Assembly: GCA_039105265.1 (NCBI GenBank)
Contig: JAPFFF010000023.1
Location: 806,001 to 870,000, forward strand
From: Tritrichomonas musculus
Taxonomy: Eukaryota; Parabasalia; Tritrichomonadida; Tritrichomonadidae
Direction: 5' to 3'
Length of the DNA stretch: 64,000 bases
The notes beneath the pieces were generated by a model. That model did not search any database and was not told the DNA's origin. It worked only from the letters and a program-made list of their open reading frames with translations. Below, piece after piece: positions 42,564 through 55,148 of the stretch (positions within the stretch are counted from its first letter, which is position 1; every line of letters starts with the position of its first letter). The position numbers and the translations under genes are program-made.

Positions 42564-43127
42564 GCTGTAATTATCTAAAGTTTTTGTTTTTTTGAAATAC
42601 GTTAAAATTATTCAAAAAGTCTTTTTTTTCTTAATTTTTTAATTGAATTTAATTGAAAAGTAGGTGACATGATATTCTGATAAAGAAATTGGTAAGAAAT
42701 TTCGATATAATATCATTTTATTTTATCAAACGCTTGCTTACAAATTTTAATATGCGTTTTAATCAGTTTTATTTTAGAAAATTACAAAGATAATTTCGTT
42801 TTTTATTAATGAATATAATTCTATTATTTCTTGATAAAGGAAAATTGTTCACCTAAAAAAAAATTAAATTTAATGTAATTACAACAATATAATAATATAT
42901 ATATATGTAAAATTGAGAAAAAATGAAAATCGATGAATATTTAATGAAATAACTTATCAAAAAGAGTGTAGAATTTACCCAAAAAAAGTATCAGTTTAAA
43001 TATATTAGCGTCAACACTCATGGAATATATAACTCTGATTGACAAATATCATCAAAATTGGCTTCAAATTAATAAAATTATTATTTTGAAATAACGTATT
43101 TTTTAGTTTCCACACACATTAATTAAA

Positions 43128-44209
43128 GACAAAAATCAAAGAATTCAACTTGCTAAAAAAAAATAAAGGTTGAAAACAAGATGCAATAGAAAAGATAGAG
43201 TTTTATGGCATAAAGAAAAATAAATGTCATGTAATCTGGATTGATGACTCTAAAGAATTTATTATTAGTATTAATCTTAATGTTTTCTCCAAAAAAATAT
43301 TTAATTCTTGAAATATTATTAACCATGCGTTTAGGGTGAGGTAATAATATCGCAACAATAATATAACCTTCTACATAAATTGCAGAAACGATGCCAAACT
43401 CGAAGCCAATTTTAATGAGAGTATAATGTGACCAATTAGATTAATATTTGTTCTGATAGAAATTATGACCTCCCAAGGGCTTGTAACAGCGCTTATAAAG
43501 TGATTTAGAGGCTTAGACGGAAAAAATATTTGTTACATCTTATTTAATTACCGTCTAAAAGTTTTTTGTACTCAGTTTCACAATTAAATTCATTATTTTT
43601 ATCAGCAAAATAAATTGCTATTATTGCTTTAAACTAGTAAGAAGTGAGAACAATGTTAATTGTGGAAATAAGTTTACACAATATATGTTGATGCTAATGC
43701 TATTTTAAAGCTTCTGCAAATATACTAAAGTCTACTATATCCAACTTTTATCTTATCTTTATTTTTCAAAAGATTCTAGATATATAAAGAAAAGCTAATA
43801 TTAAATCCAAAAATTATGAATACAAATAAGAATGAAAATTTTATTTGAATAATATTTCACATATGTGAAATAAATAAATTAATAAATTTCATTACATTTA
43901 TTAATTAAATATGTTAAAATTTTGTACGTTTAACTAAATTCAAAAAGTTTGATAATAAAAAAAGACGTTAAAATTTAAAATTCATTTATGCTAGCAAGTT
44001 ACGCTGATTTATTCGCACAATACGCAAAAAATATATCAGGAATAGAGGATGTCCCACAAACTAAATAGTCTATAGATTCTTCCATATTTTTGATATTGTT
44101 TTAATTATTTAATATTAAAATTATATAAACTATATAATTATTATTTTGTCGAAGAAAATTTAATATATGCAACAAATAAACTTTTGTTTCAAAATTGAAT
44201 TATTTTTCA
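43128..44209. mobile_element. Maverick/Polinton fossil debris, right of the P-like insertion
   Basis: About 1.1 kb of degenerate coding-like sequence with higher complexity than the AT-rich spacers. Short peptide-like stretches on both strands (for example CETEYKKLL on the minus strand near 43570) look like decayed Maverick genes, but none is complete and the family call rests mainly on position beside the integrase fossil. It is heavily broken. Confidence 0.4.
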
Positions 44210-44219
44210 ATATTTTGAA

Positions 44220-47200
44220 GAGACAATTACACTTTTTTTTATTTTTCACATCACATTTATCATATTTTTTTCTCTATCGTTTTTTACTACGATTTTTTTT
44301 CTCTATCGGCTTTTACTACGCTTTCCCTCTCAAAATTGAAAGAGCCAAAAATCCAAAAAATTCGAACACATAACATTTCGGCTCCAGAGCCCTCTAGGGA
44401 TGCACGAAAAATCTGGAAAAAATATATTTTGATCTTTGATTCCTTAAGGTTACTACAAAAATTCCGCGCCAGCCGAACGACATTTCCTTGTCACAGATAT
44501 TTATTTAATTATTCTCAAAACGCATAAATAAATTTTTTTAGTGGTTGATTATTATAGAGCAATGTATTTTAAACAAGCATTTTCAATCCCGAAGTCAAAC
44601 TCCGATTTTTTAAGAATGATGTACATAATTCAATAATTCGAATTATCAAAACAAAGAATCAAATTCGGGTTTTAATAAGCTGGGATATTAAAATATATCG
44701 TTTTTTAAAGATGTATATTGTTTTAAATTGTATTATAAGCCTTTTAAAATATTGAGGATTTCGAAGAATATACACAAAAAAAAAGTTATAAGCATAGATA
44801 AAAATATATTCGTTATACTCCAAATTCGATGTAGGTTAATAATTAAAGAATTTTTTAATGCTATTTTGGTTACTCATCGTAAAAAAAAGAGTTTTATAAT
44901 TGATTATAACGAATAAAAAGACGTTTAAAGTAAGGAGCCGTTTAAAATATAAAGCCGTTTACTAATATTTTTAATACTGATTTCCTTTTGAATAATTAAA
45001 AATGTATAAATAGCATTTTTTTGTATATGTTTTCATAATTAAGCTAATGATGTCAATAATATCCAATTCATAGATTTTGAATTTAATCGTTTGCTCGTTT
45101 ATAATTATATGGAAACGATAAAAATATATTCAATTTTTTTTTTTTTTAAATTAAAATCAATTCAATTTTTAACATATTAACGATGGGAGATAATATTGTG
45201 AAAAAGGCAAATTATCATTTAATATAGCTTGTATATTAATATTTGCGTGTCATTTTCGCGATAGCATTGATACTTCAAATATTGATTGATTTTCTAAAAA
45301 TAAAAGAAAATTACTTATTTGAAATTATTTAACGTTAATTAACAAATCAGTCATCACCATTTTTAATTTAATAATGTTTTCGATAAGATAATTATATATT
45401 AAATGTGAGAAATTATTTTCTCAGAAAAAAAAACAAAATAACTAAAATTGATAATAAAATATTGAATGGCAATAGAAAAATTATTGAATTAATTATTATT
45501 ATATTTCATATTTATTTATTTTAATATATTCATGTGCTATAAGGATATATAAACTTTATTCTGCTTATATAATATTATAAAACATATATTTAATGGTTAT
45601 TATATATAATATAAATGTTATATTTCATAGAATTCATATTTTATATTTTGAAAATAAAGTATAATTTTGAATAAAAATAATTATATATTGAATGCATTGA
45701 AATATTTATTTTAATAAACGGCTCTTTTATCTTTTATCGATTTATTTTACAATAGAAAAGATTTTTGATATTAATAATATGATATAATTGTTTAGTATAT
45801 TGTTTATTATTTTGGAGTTCCTGATATTTTCCTTTATGTGGTGAGAATTGAACAATTTGATGAAAATATTATATTCTCTCTTCATCCAGTCACATAAACT
45901 AGCAATAAGGATACAAATTGTTTTATTATATATTATAATCGTTCATTCTTATTCTTTCATTTACTTTCATAGAATCTTATATCAAAATATTATATCTTCT
46001 CTTCATCCAGTTAAATAAACTAGCAATAAACGATATAAATTTATTTAATAGTTATAATAGTTGTTCATTTTTATTCTTTCATTTACTTTCTGAAAATCTT
46101 ATTAAGAAATTTAATATTTTTTTTCTCTCCCCCCCCCCCCGCTATTTCATTTAGTATATATTAGTATATAATAAATTGTAGTGTTATCTGATATTATGAT
46201 AACACAAATCCTTTATTTATTTTATGCTTATTTCATGCAAATCATCATATTTTGATTTTTGAATATGCTCATTGAATTATTTCAATGGAAAAGATATAAA
46301 GAAATGATTTTTGAATTTCTAACTAACAACAGATTTTTCGTTTTAAGTAATCAAAACATTACAATCACAGAGTTTTTTACGTTAATATTACATATTATAA
46401 CAATCATATTGAAATTAAATACTTTTCAAATTTTGAACTCAAAATTTTTTTCATTCAATTTAAAAGATTGATAAAATTGATCCCAACATAAATGACTACA
46501 CATGTATTATGTAATATATGCTTATATTTAATCATTAATCACACTCAACCCATCATTATTATCATTTGTTCTATATAAATCATCTTTTATATATCATAAA
46601 TATCCACTTTCCAAAATTATAATCATTTGATTCGTCATAATACTGATTTATTTATTACAATTACTAATTATTTTAACATCACTCTAGAATATATGTCATA
46701 ATTCTCCCAAATAAACAGTGAGAATTATGTTTAAACAAGATTTGCTATAAAGATTTTATTATTAATATACAAATCAATGAGAAATTCTTGTGAATGTATA
46801 TGTTCATTGGTTGACAAAGGCGTATTTTAATTCAAACCGCAGAAGAAGTTACTTTATGAGAAAAAGTAATACCAATTTTTGACCGTGAAAAGAAAGCCAC
46901 ACATCTAAATTCAACATATCTAAAGCCACTACATTTGTTCCTTTCAATTAATACTTCCACGATAACATAGCCACGACTAATACATGCCCTCACATTTTTT
47001 TGAGAGTCATATATTAGCTGTGTTTGTCAATACGTATAGTAAGTGTTCCGTAAAGTGTAGCCTTTAAATTCTGTCAGTATTTTTAATAAGGATTATGATG
47101 TATTAAATGAAAATAAAAATGAAATGAATAATAGTAATGATTAAATGAGTGATGAATGAATTAAAAAAATAAGAATTATGATAATATGAATGATAATAAT

Positions 47201-49867
47201 GTTAAAATGAGTGATAATAATGTTAAAATGAGTGATAATAATGTTAAAATGAGTGATAATTAAAATATATAAGTAAAAATTATGATGAATAAACTGGAAT
47301 AATGATTGAACTAGAGATAATAATTATAAAATGATTGATAATAATGATTAAATGAATGACAATTATAATAAACAAGTAAATATTATGATAGAATGAAAAG
47401 AATAATGATAAAATGAGTGATAATTATAATATATATTTAAAAATTATGATGAGTATACTAGAATAATGATTGAACGAAAGATAATAATGATAACCTTATT
47501 CGAGGATAAAAATTCTTTCTCCGGATCCATTTTAGAAGATTACAGTATGCCTAGTAATAAAGATAGGATGAGTGATAATAATGATTGTTTATGTTGGAAA
47601 AAATGATTGAAAAAAAGAGGTCGATTATTTAAAAATAAAAATTTAAGTTGATTTAAAAAAATGAAGTTAAAAATGAAGTTAAAAATGAAAATTTAAATGA
47701 ATAATAACGTAAAAGAACTTTGTGATTGTAATGTTTTGATTACTTAAAACGAAAAATCTGTTGTTAGTTAGAAATTCAAAAATCATTTCTTTATATCTTT
47801 TCCATTGAAATAATTCAATGAGCATATTCAAAAATCAAAATATGATGATTTGCATGAAATAAGCATAAAATAAATAAAGGATTTGTGTTATCATAATATC
47901 AGATAACACTACAATTTATTATATACTAATATATACTAAATGAAATAGCGGGGGGGGGAGAGAAAAAAAATATTAAATTTCTTAATAAGATTTTCAGAAA
48001 GTAAATGAAAGAATAAAAATGAACAACTATTATAACTATTAAATAAATTTATATCGTTTATTGCTAGTTTATTTAACTGGATGAAGAGAAGATATAATAT
48101 TTTGATATAAGATTCTATGAAAGTAAATGAAAGAATAAGAATGAACGATTATAATATATAATAAAACAATTTGTATCCTTATTGCTAGTTTATGTGACTG
48201 GATGAAGAGAGAATATAATATTTTCATCAAATTGTTCAATTCTCACCACATAAAGGAAAATATCAGGAACTCCAAAATAATAAACAATATACTAAACAAT
48301 TATATCATATTATTAATATCAAAAATCTTTTCTATTGTAAAATAAATCGATAAAAGATAAAAGAGCCGTTTATTAAAATAAATATTTCAATGCATTCAAT
48401 ATATAATTATTTTTATTCAAAATTATACTTTATTTTCAAAATATAAAATATGAATTCTATGAAATATAACATTTATATTATATATAATAACCATTAAATA
48501 TATGTTTTATAATATTATATAAGCAGAATAAAGTTTATATATCCTTATAGCACATGAATATATTAAAATAAATAAATATGAAATATAATAATAATTAATT
48601 CAATAATTTTTCTATTGCCATTCAATATTTTATTATCAATTTTAGTTATTTTGTTTTTTTTTCTGAGAAAATAATTTCTCACATTTAATATATAATTATC
48701 TTATCGAAAACATTATTAAATTAAAAATGGTGATGACTGATTTGTTAATTAACGTTAAATAATTTCAAATAAGTAATTTTCTTTTATTTTTAGAAAATCA
48801 ATCAATATTTGAAGTATCAATGCTATCGCGAAAATGACACGCAAATATTAATATACAAGCTATATTAAATGATAATTTGCCTTTTTCACAATATTATCTC
48901 CCATCGTTAATATGTTAAAAATTGAATTGATTTTAATTTAAAAAAAAAAAAAATTGAATATATTTTTATCGTTTCCATATAATTATAAACGAGCAAACGA
49001 TTAAATTCAAAATCTATGAATTGGATATTATTGACATCATTAGCTTAATTATGAAAACATATACAAAAAAATGCTATTTATACATTTTTAATTATTCAAA
49101 AGGAAATCAGTATTAAAAATATTAGTAAACGGCTTTATATTTTAAACGGCTCCTTACTTTAAACGTCTTTTTATTCGTTATAATCAATTATAAAACTCTT
49201 TTTTTTACGATGAGTAACCAAAATAGCATTAAAAAATTCTTTAATTATTAACCTACATCGAATTTGGAGTATAACGAATATATTTTTATCTATGCTTATA
49301 ACTTTTTTTTTGTGTATATTCTTCGAAATCCTCAATATTTTAAAAGGCTTATAATACAATTTAAAACAATATACATCTTTAAAAAACGATATATTTTAAT
49401 ATCCCAGCTTATTAAAACCCGAATTTGATTCTTTGTTTTGATAATTCGAATTATTGAATTATGTACATCATTCTTAAAAAATCGGAGTTTGACTTCGGGA
49501 TTGAAAATGCTTGTTTAAAATACATTGCTCTATAATAATCAACCACTAAAAAAATTTATTTATGCGTTTTGAGAATAATTAAATAAATATCTGTGACAAG
49601 GAAATGTCGTTCGGCTGGCGCGGAATTTTTGTAGTAACCTTAAGGAATCAAAGATCAAAATATATTTTTTCCAGATTTTTCGTGCATCCCTAGAGGGCTC
49701 TGGAGCCGAAATGTTATGTGTTCGAATTTTTTGGATTTTTGGCTCTTTCAATTTTGAGAGGGAAAGCGTAGTAAAAGCCGATAGAGAAAAAAAATCGTAG
49801 TAAAAAACGATAGAGAAAAAAATATGATAAATGTGATGTGAAAAATAAAAAAAAGTGAACATTTTCC
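44220..49867. mobile_element. Large palindromic Mutator-like element, 2.17-kb arms, 10-bp TSD
   Basis: Arms 44220-46390 and about 47700-49867 are nearly perfect reverse complements, separated by about 1.3 kb. The identical 10-mer ATATTTTGAA flanks both outer ends (44210-44219, 49868-49877). The outermost 12 bp of the arms match only partly (GAGACAATTACAC against GGAAAATGTTCAC), then pairing is close to perfect. Very long inverted repeats and 9-11-bp duplications are characteristic of foldback-type MULEs. Mirror-image 62-codon frames in both arms are by-products of the symmetry. A C/G run differs in length between arms (12 against 9). The arms include a roughly 125-bp internal duplication (CATCCAGT...CTAGCAATAA). 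No transposase is seen. Confidence 0.78.
46391..47699. other. Loop of the first palindrome, with 21-bp tandem repeat
   Basis: Single-copy sequence between the arms. It contains a 21-bp unit GATAATAATGTTAAAATGAGT about three times in tandem near 47188-47262, followed by looser GATAATAATGA-like copies to about 47600. A more complex stretch at 46800-47080 looks like decayed coding sequence, possibly an old transposase, but has no usable frame. Confidence 0.55.
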
Positions 49868-49877
49868 ATATTTTGAA

Positions 49878-51021
49878 TATGATTCATCAAAATAAAAAAT
49901 AAAAAAAAATATTTTTTTGGCTTAATTTAATTGAAATATTGATTTTTATTAATGAAATTTATATTTAAAAATAATCCTTTGAAAGTAAAACTCTTGATTT
50001 TTATTATATTTGTGAAAATTAATATGATTTATTTAAGATTCTGAAAAGAAAACCCATAAGAAAGAATATTATAGCAAATAAATGATAAAAATCAAAAGTA
50101 ATTATTAAAAATAATTATAATTTCTTGAAAATTGTTTTTATTCATTATTATTCATTGTTTTTTTCAATTTTTTGCAGTAGAAGATGAGCTAGTACCAAAA
50201 TCGTGTGAACTTATGAAGTATTTATAAAAATTCAACTTATGTTTATTGTTTAGGTCGTAAATATTTTTAAATTAAATAGAATAGGTAATTTCTTTTTAGC
50301 AATTACCAACTTTTTGTAATTTAAAAATCTGAAATCCTAATTTTTGGAGTATATAAATAATGATACTATCATTTAATAATATAAATTTCTTTCCAAGTTG
50401 TATGTGATTATCTGAATTCTAGTAATAAGCTTAGCAAACTATCCTTTATTTCCAAATATAGGATCTATTCGATCTATTATATTTCTATAATTGATTTTTT
50501 TGCTTTTGATTGCTTCTTGTTTTCATATAAAAAGAATAAAAACCAAAATGTACGTTAAGAATTTTAAATTTATCGTACTGAGCCATTGAAATTTTCTTTT
50601 TTTTGAATTAGTATTTGGTCAAAAATGATTAAGCAAATTTATTTGCTAATATCTTAATTTTAACTCGACAAATTTTTGATTAATATATCAATTTAAAATT
50701 TAATAAAATTAAAAAAAATAAAATAATGATTAATAGAATATTTATAGACTATTTTTTTTGTTTCAATCAAAACAACTTGATGATCTTGTTTTTACAAAAG
50801 AAAATCAAAACTGTGGCGCAAAAATGCAAATTACTAATATAATCATGTTACTAATGCTGTATATCCTTTCAAAACAAAAAAATATATTTTCACGTCAAAG
50901 ATATTGAGAATTATATTATTTTCACGAATCAGTCATTCAGCTAAATTATAAGTAGATTTAAACTTTATCGCTTACATTTATTTGATTTTTCTTATTTTGA
51001 ACAACAATAAAATAGAAATCA
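49878..51021. other. AT-rich spacer between palindrome and Merlin transposase
   Basis: About 1.1 kb of AT-rich sequence, no ORF. The left end of the Merlin element should lie here, but no GGTACTCTCC-like terminus is visible. Confidence 0.5.
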
Positions 51022-51903
51022 TTGAAAACAATTGAATTTTATTTCTGTGGGACATCCTCTTCAGGAATATATGAATTTTGTTCAAATAAAATTAATGTAT
51101 GGAACCTTCTATGCTCAATTAATATAATTTCACCAGAATGTGACTGCCCAAGTTGTGGATTGAAAACATCGGTTTTTCATAAAAGTGCAGAAAATTATTT
51201 CAATTTTGTCCGTTATTGCCGAAATTGCAGTTCCCATTTTTCATTATATCATGGTACAATTTTTACCAGGGCCCACATTGATCCACCTACTTTTCTAGCT
51301 CTCGCGTATTGCTGGATAAATTGTTATTCTCTCGAAAATACAGCTGTAGAATGCTGCGTTAATAAAAACACCGTCACAAATTATTTTTCATCATTTAGAG
51401 ACTCAGTAGTCACAGAGCTGACAGATGGTGAACAACCAGTGATTGGTGGAAAAGACCTTAATGTTGAGATTGATGAAACCTTGATCTCAAGACGAAAATA
51501 TCATTGAGGCAGGATTCTCCAATCAGTATGGGTATTTGGGGGAATTTGTCGGGAAACAAAAGACGTATTTGCACTGATAGTTCCCGACCGAACGGCATCA
51601 ACCTTATTGAATGAAATCTCAAATTACATTTCACCAGGTTCCATAATTCATTCTGACTCATGGTCATCATACAACAAAATAGAAGAGATTGAAGGGAAGA
51701 ATTACACTCACTTTTGGGTCAACCATTCCAAAAACTTCGTAAATCCAGAAAATGGTTCACATACTCAAAGCGTAGAACGCATGTGGAGGGATTTAAAAGT
51801 CAAAAAAACAGCCTCGTGTGGAATAAGCTCAAAAGAATCAGGTGGATATGTATTAGAATACATATGGAGAAGAAATAATATAAAGCGCCTTCCACGTGGA
51901 TAG
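51022..51903 (+). pseudogene. Merlin (IS1016/ISXO2-like) transposase, broken
   Basis: A frame of about 294 codons interrupted by one TGA. It starts with a zinc-ribbon-like region (CDCPSCG at 51146 and CRNC), as in ISXO2/Merlin transposases. The DDE catalytic core follows, with Asp in NVEIDETL, Asp in IIHSDSWSSY and Glu in HTQSVERMWRDLK, then a conserved GG..LEY.WRR tail. The TGA at 51505-51507 sits in RRKYH-stop-GR, where the family normally has Arg or a similar residue, consistent with a CGA to TGA change. The N-terminal part has no ATG. The enzyme would have moved Merlin elements with 8-9-bp duplications; this copy is probably inactive. Confidence 0.88.
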
Positions 51904-52218
51904 AAAATAATACGCTTATTAAGAACACTAAGTGATACAGTATATTTCTAAATAAAATATCTTACATTATATTTCTTTAATGATTTAAGTATAATGATCA
52001 TCATTTTTTTTTAACAAATTGAATAATATTAAAAGAAAAAGTCTGACTTGCTTAACATTTTAATGTTTTAATAATTAATTCTTAAAAAGATTAGCGAAAG
52101 GCATAAATTTTTAAAAAATAATTAATTGATGATCTACCAAATTACAAAAAAATCGAAAATATTTAACAATCTATATTTTGATACGTCTTTATTTGCTATT
52201 TATTGATTATAATATCTT

Positions 52219-52671
52219 GAATAATAAGGTCGAATCATTAAAGTTTATTGAAAGTCGAGATAAGATTCTGTGAATGCTGAAAATGTCGCGTTGTTTAACT
52301 CGATTCGTCTCAAATATAAATTATATGAATTGGTACAATGACGTGTTATGAATAATAAGGTCGAATCATTAAAGTTTATTAGATGCCAAGATAAGATTCT
52401 GTGAATGCTGAAAATGTCGCGTTGTTTAACTCGATTCGTCTCAAATATAAATTGTATGAATTGGTACAATGACGTGTTATGAATAATACTTGCGCTAGTA
52501 CGCTTCTAATGATTTTTTATTGTTTCGTGCTAAAAAGTTTTATATAAGTATTGAAAATTGATATCTTTGAAAAAAATTGATAGAAAAATAATTTATATAA
52601 AATTTCCACTATTCAAATTTGATAGAGTTCAGAAAATTGAGAATTTACAAGCATTATTCTAGGAGAGTACC
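52219..52671. repeat. Right flank of Merlin element with 131-bp tandem duplication and terminus GGAGAGTACC
   Basis: The 131-bp unit starting GAATAATAAGGTCGAATC is present twice (52219-52349, 52350-52480). It is followed by 190 bp running to GGAGAGTACC at 52662-52671, the likely right terminus. The copy at 28344-28635 has the terminus and one unit in the opposite orientation. Confidence 0.8.
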
Positions 52672-52827
52672 TTAATAAGAAAATATTTATAATAAAAAAG
52701 ATAAATAAATGATAAAAATAAGAAAACTGAGTATATGTGTAAAAATTTTAGAAATATCGAATGATAATTAAGAAAATTGTTAAAATTAAGAATCCGTGCT
52801 ACGCTGCGGTTTGTAGAATCAACGCAT

Positions 52828-52848
52828 AATGGGGGCTACGCCCCCATT
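52828..52848. repeat. Short GC-rich perfect hairpin in AT-rich DNA
   Basis: AATGGGGGC, loop TAC, GCCCCCATT: a 9-bp perfect stem. Together with the preceding GTGCTACGCTGCGG it forms the only GC-rich patch for several kilobases. Its role is unknown; it could be a transposon end or transcript structure near the Maverick fossil. Confidence 0.7.
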
Positions 52849-52950
52849 CGTCCAAAACTTATAGTAGACTGAAAAAATACCATATCTTTTTTTAGTTTTT
52901 GTAATCCTGATGAAAAATCCTTTTGTTATGCATTTATTTACATTGATATT

Positions 52951-54314
52951 TTATTTTGTACGACAATTAGTGTTAATAATTTTACCTTCATATCTAATAA
53001 TATTTCCTTCTTTTTCTTTAATTGGTTTACTTAAATCCATATAATCTTCTGGTATATTATTAAAATCTTCATATCCAATATTGAATACATCAGTAAAATC
53101 AAATCGTCTATAAGGCAAATTATAATTTTCAGGTCTTAATCTAAAACTAAGAGATAAGTGTTTCCATTTCATCTGAATTTTGTTTAATTTGTTCTTTTTA
53201 TTTTTTTAGTTCTTTATTCTTTTCATTTATTTGATCATTAATTTCATTTTTAATTATCTCATCTTTTTCATTAAATAGATCATTTGTTTAATCTTCTATC
53301 TTTTTTTCTAATGTCATCTTCTGTCCGATTAAAACAGATTGATAGTTACTTACTTTTAATTCTTGATCATCAATATAAGAGCGATAATTTTTATTTATTG
53401 TTTCTTCTGCATCAGCATTAAATTCTTCAAATTTTGCTTCTATTGCATCGCGTATATCGTTCCATATTTCTCTTAAATCATTTTCTCTATTCAACCATGA
53501 ATTAATACTAATAAATACTTCACTCTTTTTGTCTGCTTCAATAATTGAATATATTTGGTCATCTGTAAATAGGCTTGTTAAGTCTCGATTTTCGATATCG
53601 ATAATTGATCCATTTTTCTGATATCAATATCAAATCAAAAATTTTATCTCTGATATCAATAATGAATAAAAATAAAAGATCGATTATCAATATTGAAAAT
53701 TTTTTAACGTATTAAAATTTTGTAAACTTTTTTAACTGATTACTTCACATATCCGTTAAAAAATTTAATAAAATCTGATTCTTTTACATGATAAGTTAGA
53801 ATATATTTATTTTATTCCATTAAAATACTATTTTTAATGGTTTTTTCAGGTATTAATTTCGATTAATCAAGATTCGATATCAAAAGCATATTTTTTTTGT
53901 ATCACATTTCATACTTGATAATCGAATTCATCAATTAAAAGTTCCAATCGATAGCATTTTATTATCGATTATCTGAGTTAAAAAAGTGCCAAACCTGATA
54001 ATTGATATCAGAATAACAAGCCTATCTGTAAATCCTTTGTTATTTTCTTTTAATTTTTCATAATCATCTCTTCTATATTTTCTAACTCCAAGAGTAAATT
54101 CTATTTTTCTACTTCTAGCCAACATGAAAATTCTTCTAACACCAATAATTGATTCTCCTCTATTTGATGTACACCATTCTTGAGGAAAATTAAAATAATA
54201 TCGATTAGGTTTTGTAGGATCTTGTTCTCCATCTTCTAGAAAGTAAACATATTCAATTGGTATTGGTGTTTGTTCTTGAACAGGGCTTAGTATAGGGTAC
54301 ATTTCAATCTTATG
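52951..54314 (-). mobile_element. Maverick/Polinton fossil with capsid-type protein remnant
   Basis: Degenerate minus-strand coding pieces. The part near 53960-54314 has motifs familiar from a structural (capsid-type) protein of trichomonad Mavericks (PIPIEYVYFL, NRGESIIGVRR, FTLGVRKY). Two further pieces downstream, at about 53288-53494 (helical, acidic) and 52951-53172, belong to the same region. It is broken in several places and its beginning is cut by a TTAA-type mini-element at 54315. It may be part of the same original element as the integrase fossil near 34 kb, but orientation and distance leave this open. It looks old. Confidence 0.65.
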
Positions 54315-55133
54315 GTAAAAATGCCATACGTTAAGCAACCGCTTTTATTTTCTGACACTATTTATTGTGACATGTTAAGTAAAATTATTTTCTTTTCTAT
54401 TTTTTGTTTTTATTAATGAATATATTTTTTATTAACAAATCCTTATAATTCCACTCCCAAAAAGGCCCAATTTGTTTTGATTACATTGAATTTGCTGACT
54501 ACATGGACGTAAATCAATTTAATATTTTATGCTTTCCAATTATATCTCATCAAAAAAAAAATTTGTTATATTATTGATGGAGACAAATTGGTAAGGAGTT
54601 TTCATCACACATGCGACAGAATTTCTCTTTGTTTACAGTTTTTTACAAATAATATTATTAAAATATTACGAAAACGATAAAAAAATTAGTTTTAATGGCA
54701 ATATCCCATTTTTCATAGAAATCAAATCAATATTTTATAAGAAGAAACGAATCTTATTAAATTCATTGTATATTTATTTTTTCTATTACTACTTTTTTTT
54801 ATAATTTAGTAAAATTTTTGTGATAATTATTGATATTATATTTTGAAATTTAATATAAATTACATAATCTTTCTCTTCTTTATAATAATTCGAATATAAA
54901 TCTAAAACTCTTTTTTGTTCAAATATTAATTGAAAAAGTTGATAAACTAAATTTATAATTGAAATATTTAATTATTAAAATTTTCGTTTCAAATTGAATA
55001 TAAAAATATTTTATAAAGTTCAGAAATTCAAATCTGACATATATTGAAATTAAAACTTTTTCTGGGAGGGTGCTTTTCTTAAATTTTTAACGTACTCTTT
55101 CTCAATTTTTAACGTATGGCATTTTTACCTTAA
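54315..55133. mobile_element. 819-bp non-autonomous element, TIR related to the 240-bp MITE
   Basis: Ends GGTAAAAATGCCATACGTTAA (left, about 21 bp) and its complement at the right (to 55133). TTAA follows the right end and TTAT precedes the left. The left end resembles that of 28805-29044 (GGTA, then CGTTA, then AACCGC and TGACACT in the same order), so both belong to one family. It is non-coding and inserted into the Maverick fossil. Confidence 0.75.
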
Positions 55134-55148
55134 TAAAGTATCTTTTTC

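Larger units (their letters stand above)
34903..43119. mobile_element. P-superfamily DNA transposon, 8.2 kb, 15-bp TIRs and 8-bp TSD
   Basis: The ends are perfect inverted repeats ATGTGTGTGGAAACT (34903-34917) and its complement (43105-43119). They are flanked by the identical 8-mer TAATTAAA at 34895-34902 and 43120-43127. P elements make 8-bp duplications, and the single gene inside encodes a P-like transposase on the minus strand, so ends, target size and enzyme agree. Perfect TIRs, a perfect duplication and an open 4.45-kb frame suggest a young copy. About 2.8 kb of its length is a later TTAA-type insertion (35242-38070) just downstream of the transposase stop. It lies within a Maverick fossil. 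Confidence 0.85.

Noticed and set aside
44046-44060. GAGGATGTCCCACA near 44047 matching the reverse complement of 51047-51060
   Set aside because: The 14-bp identity is striking but the flanks diverge at once and the orientation fits no element boundary; could not be assigned.
44728-44916. 62-codon frame repeated at 49171-49359 as a conserved gene
   Set aside because: The copies are identical because they lie in the two arms of the palindrome; no independent evidence of coding.
54315-54338. ATG at 54338 as the start of the capsid-type protein
   Set aside because: These bases belong to the inverted repeat of the neighbouring TTAA-type element, so the apparent start is a junction product.
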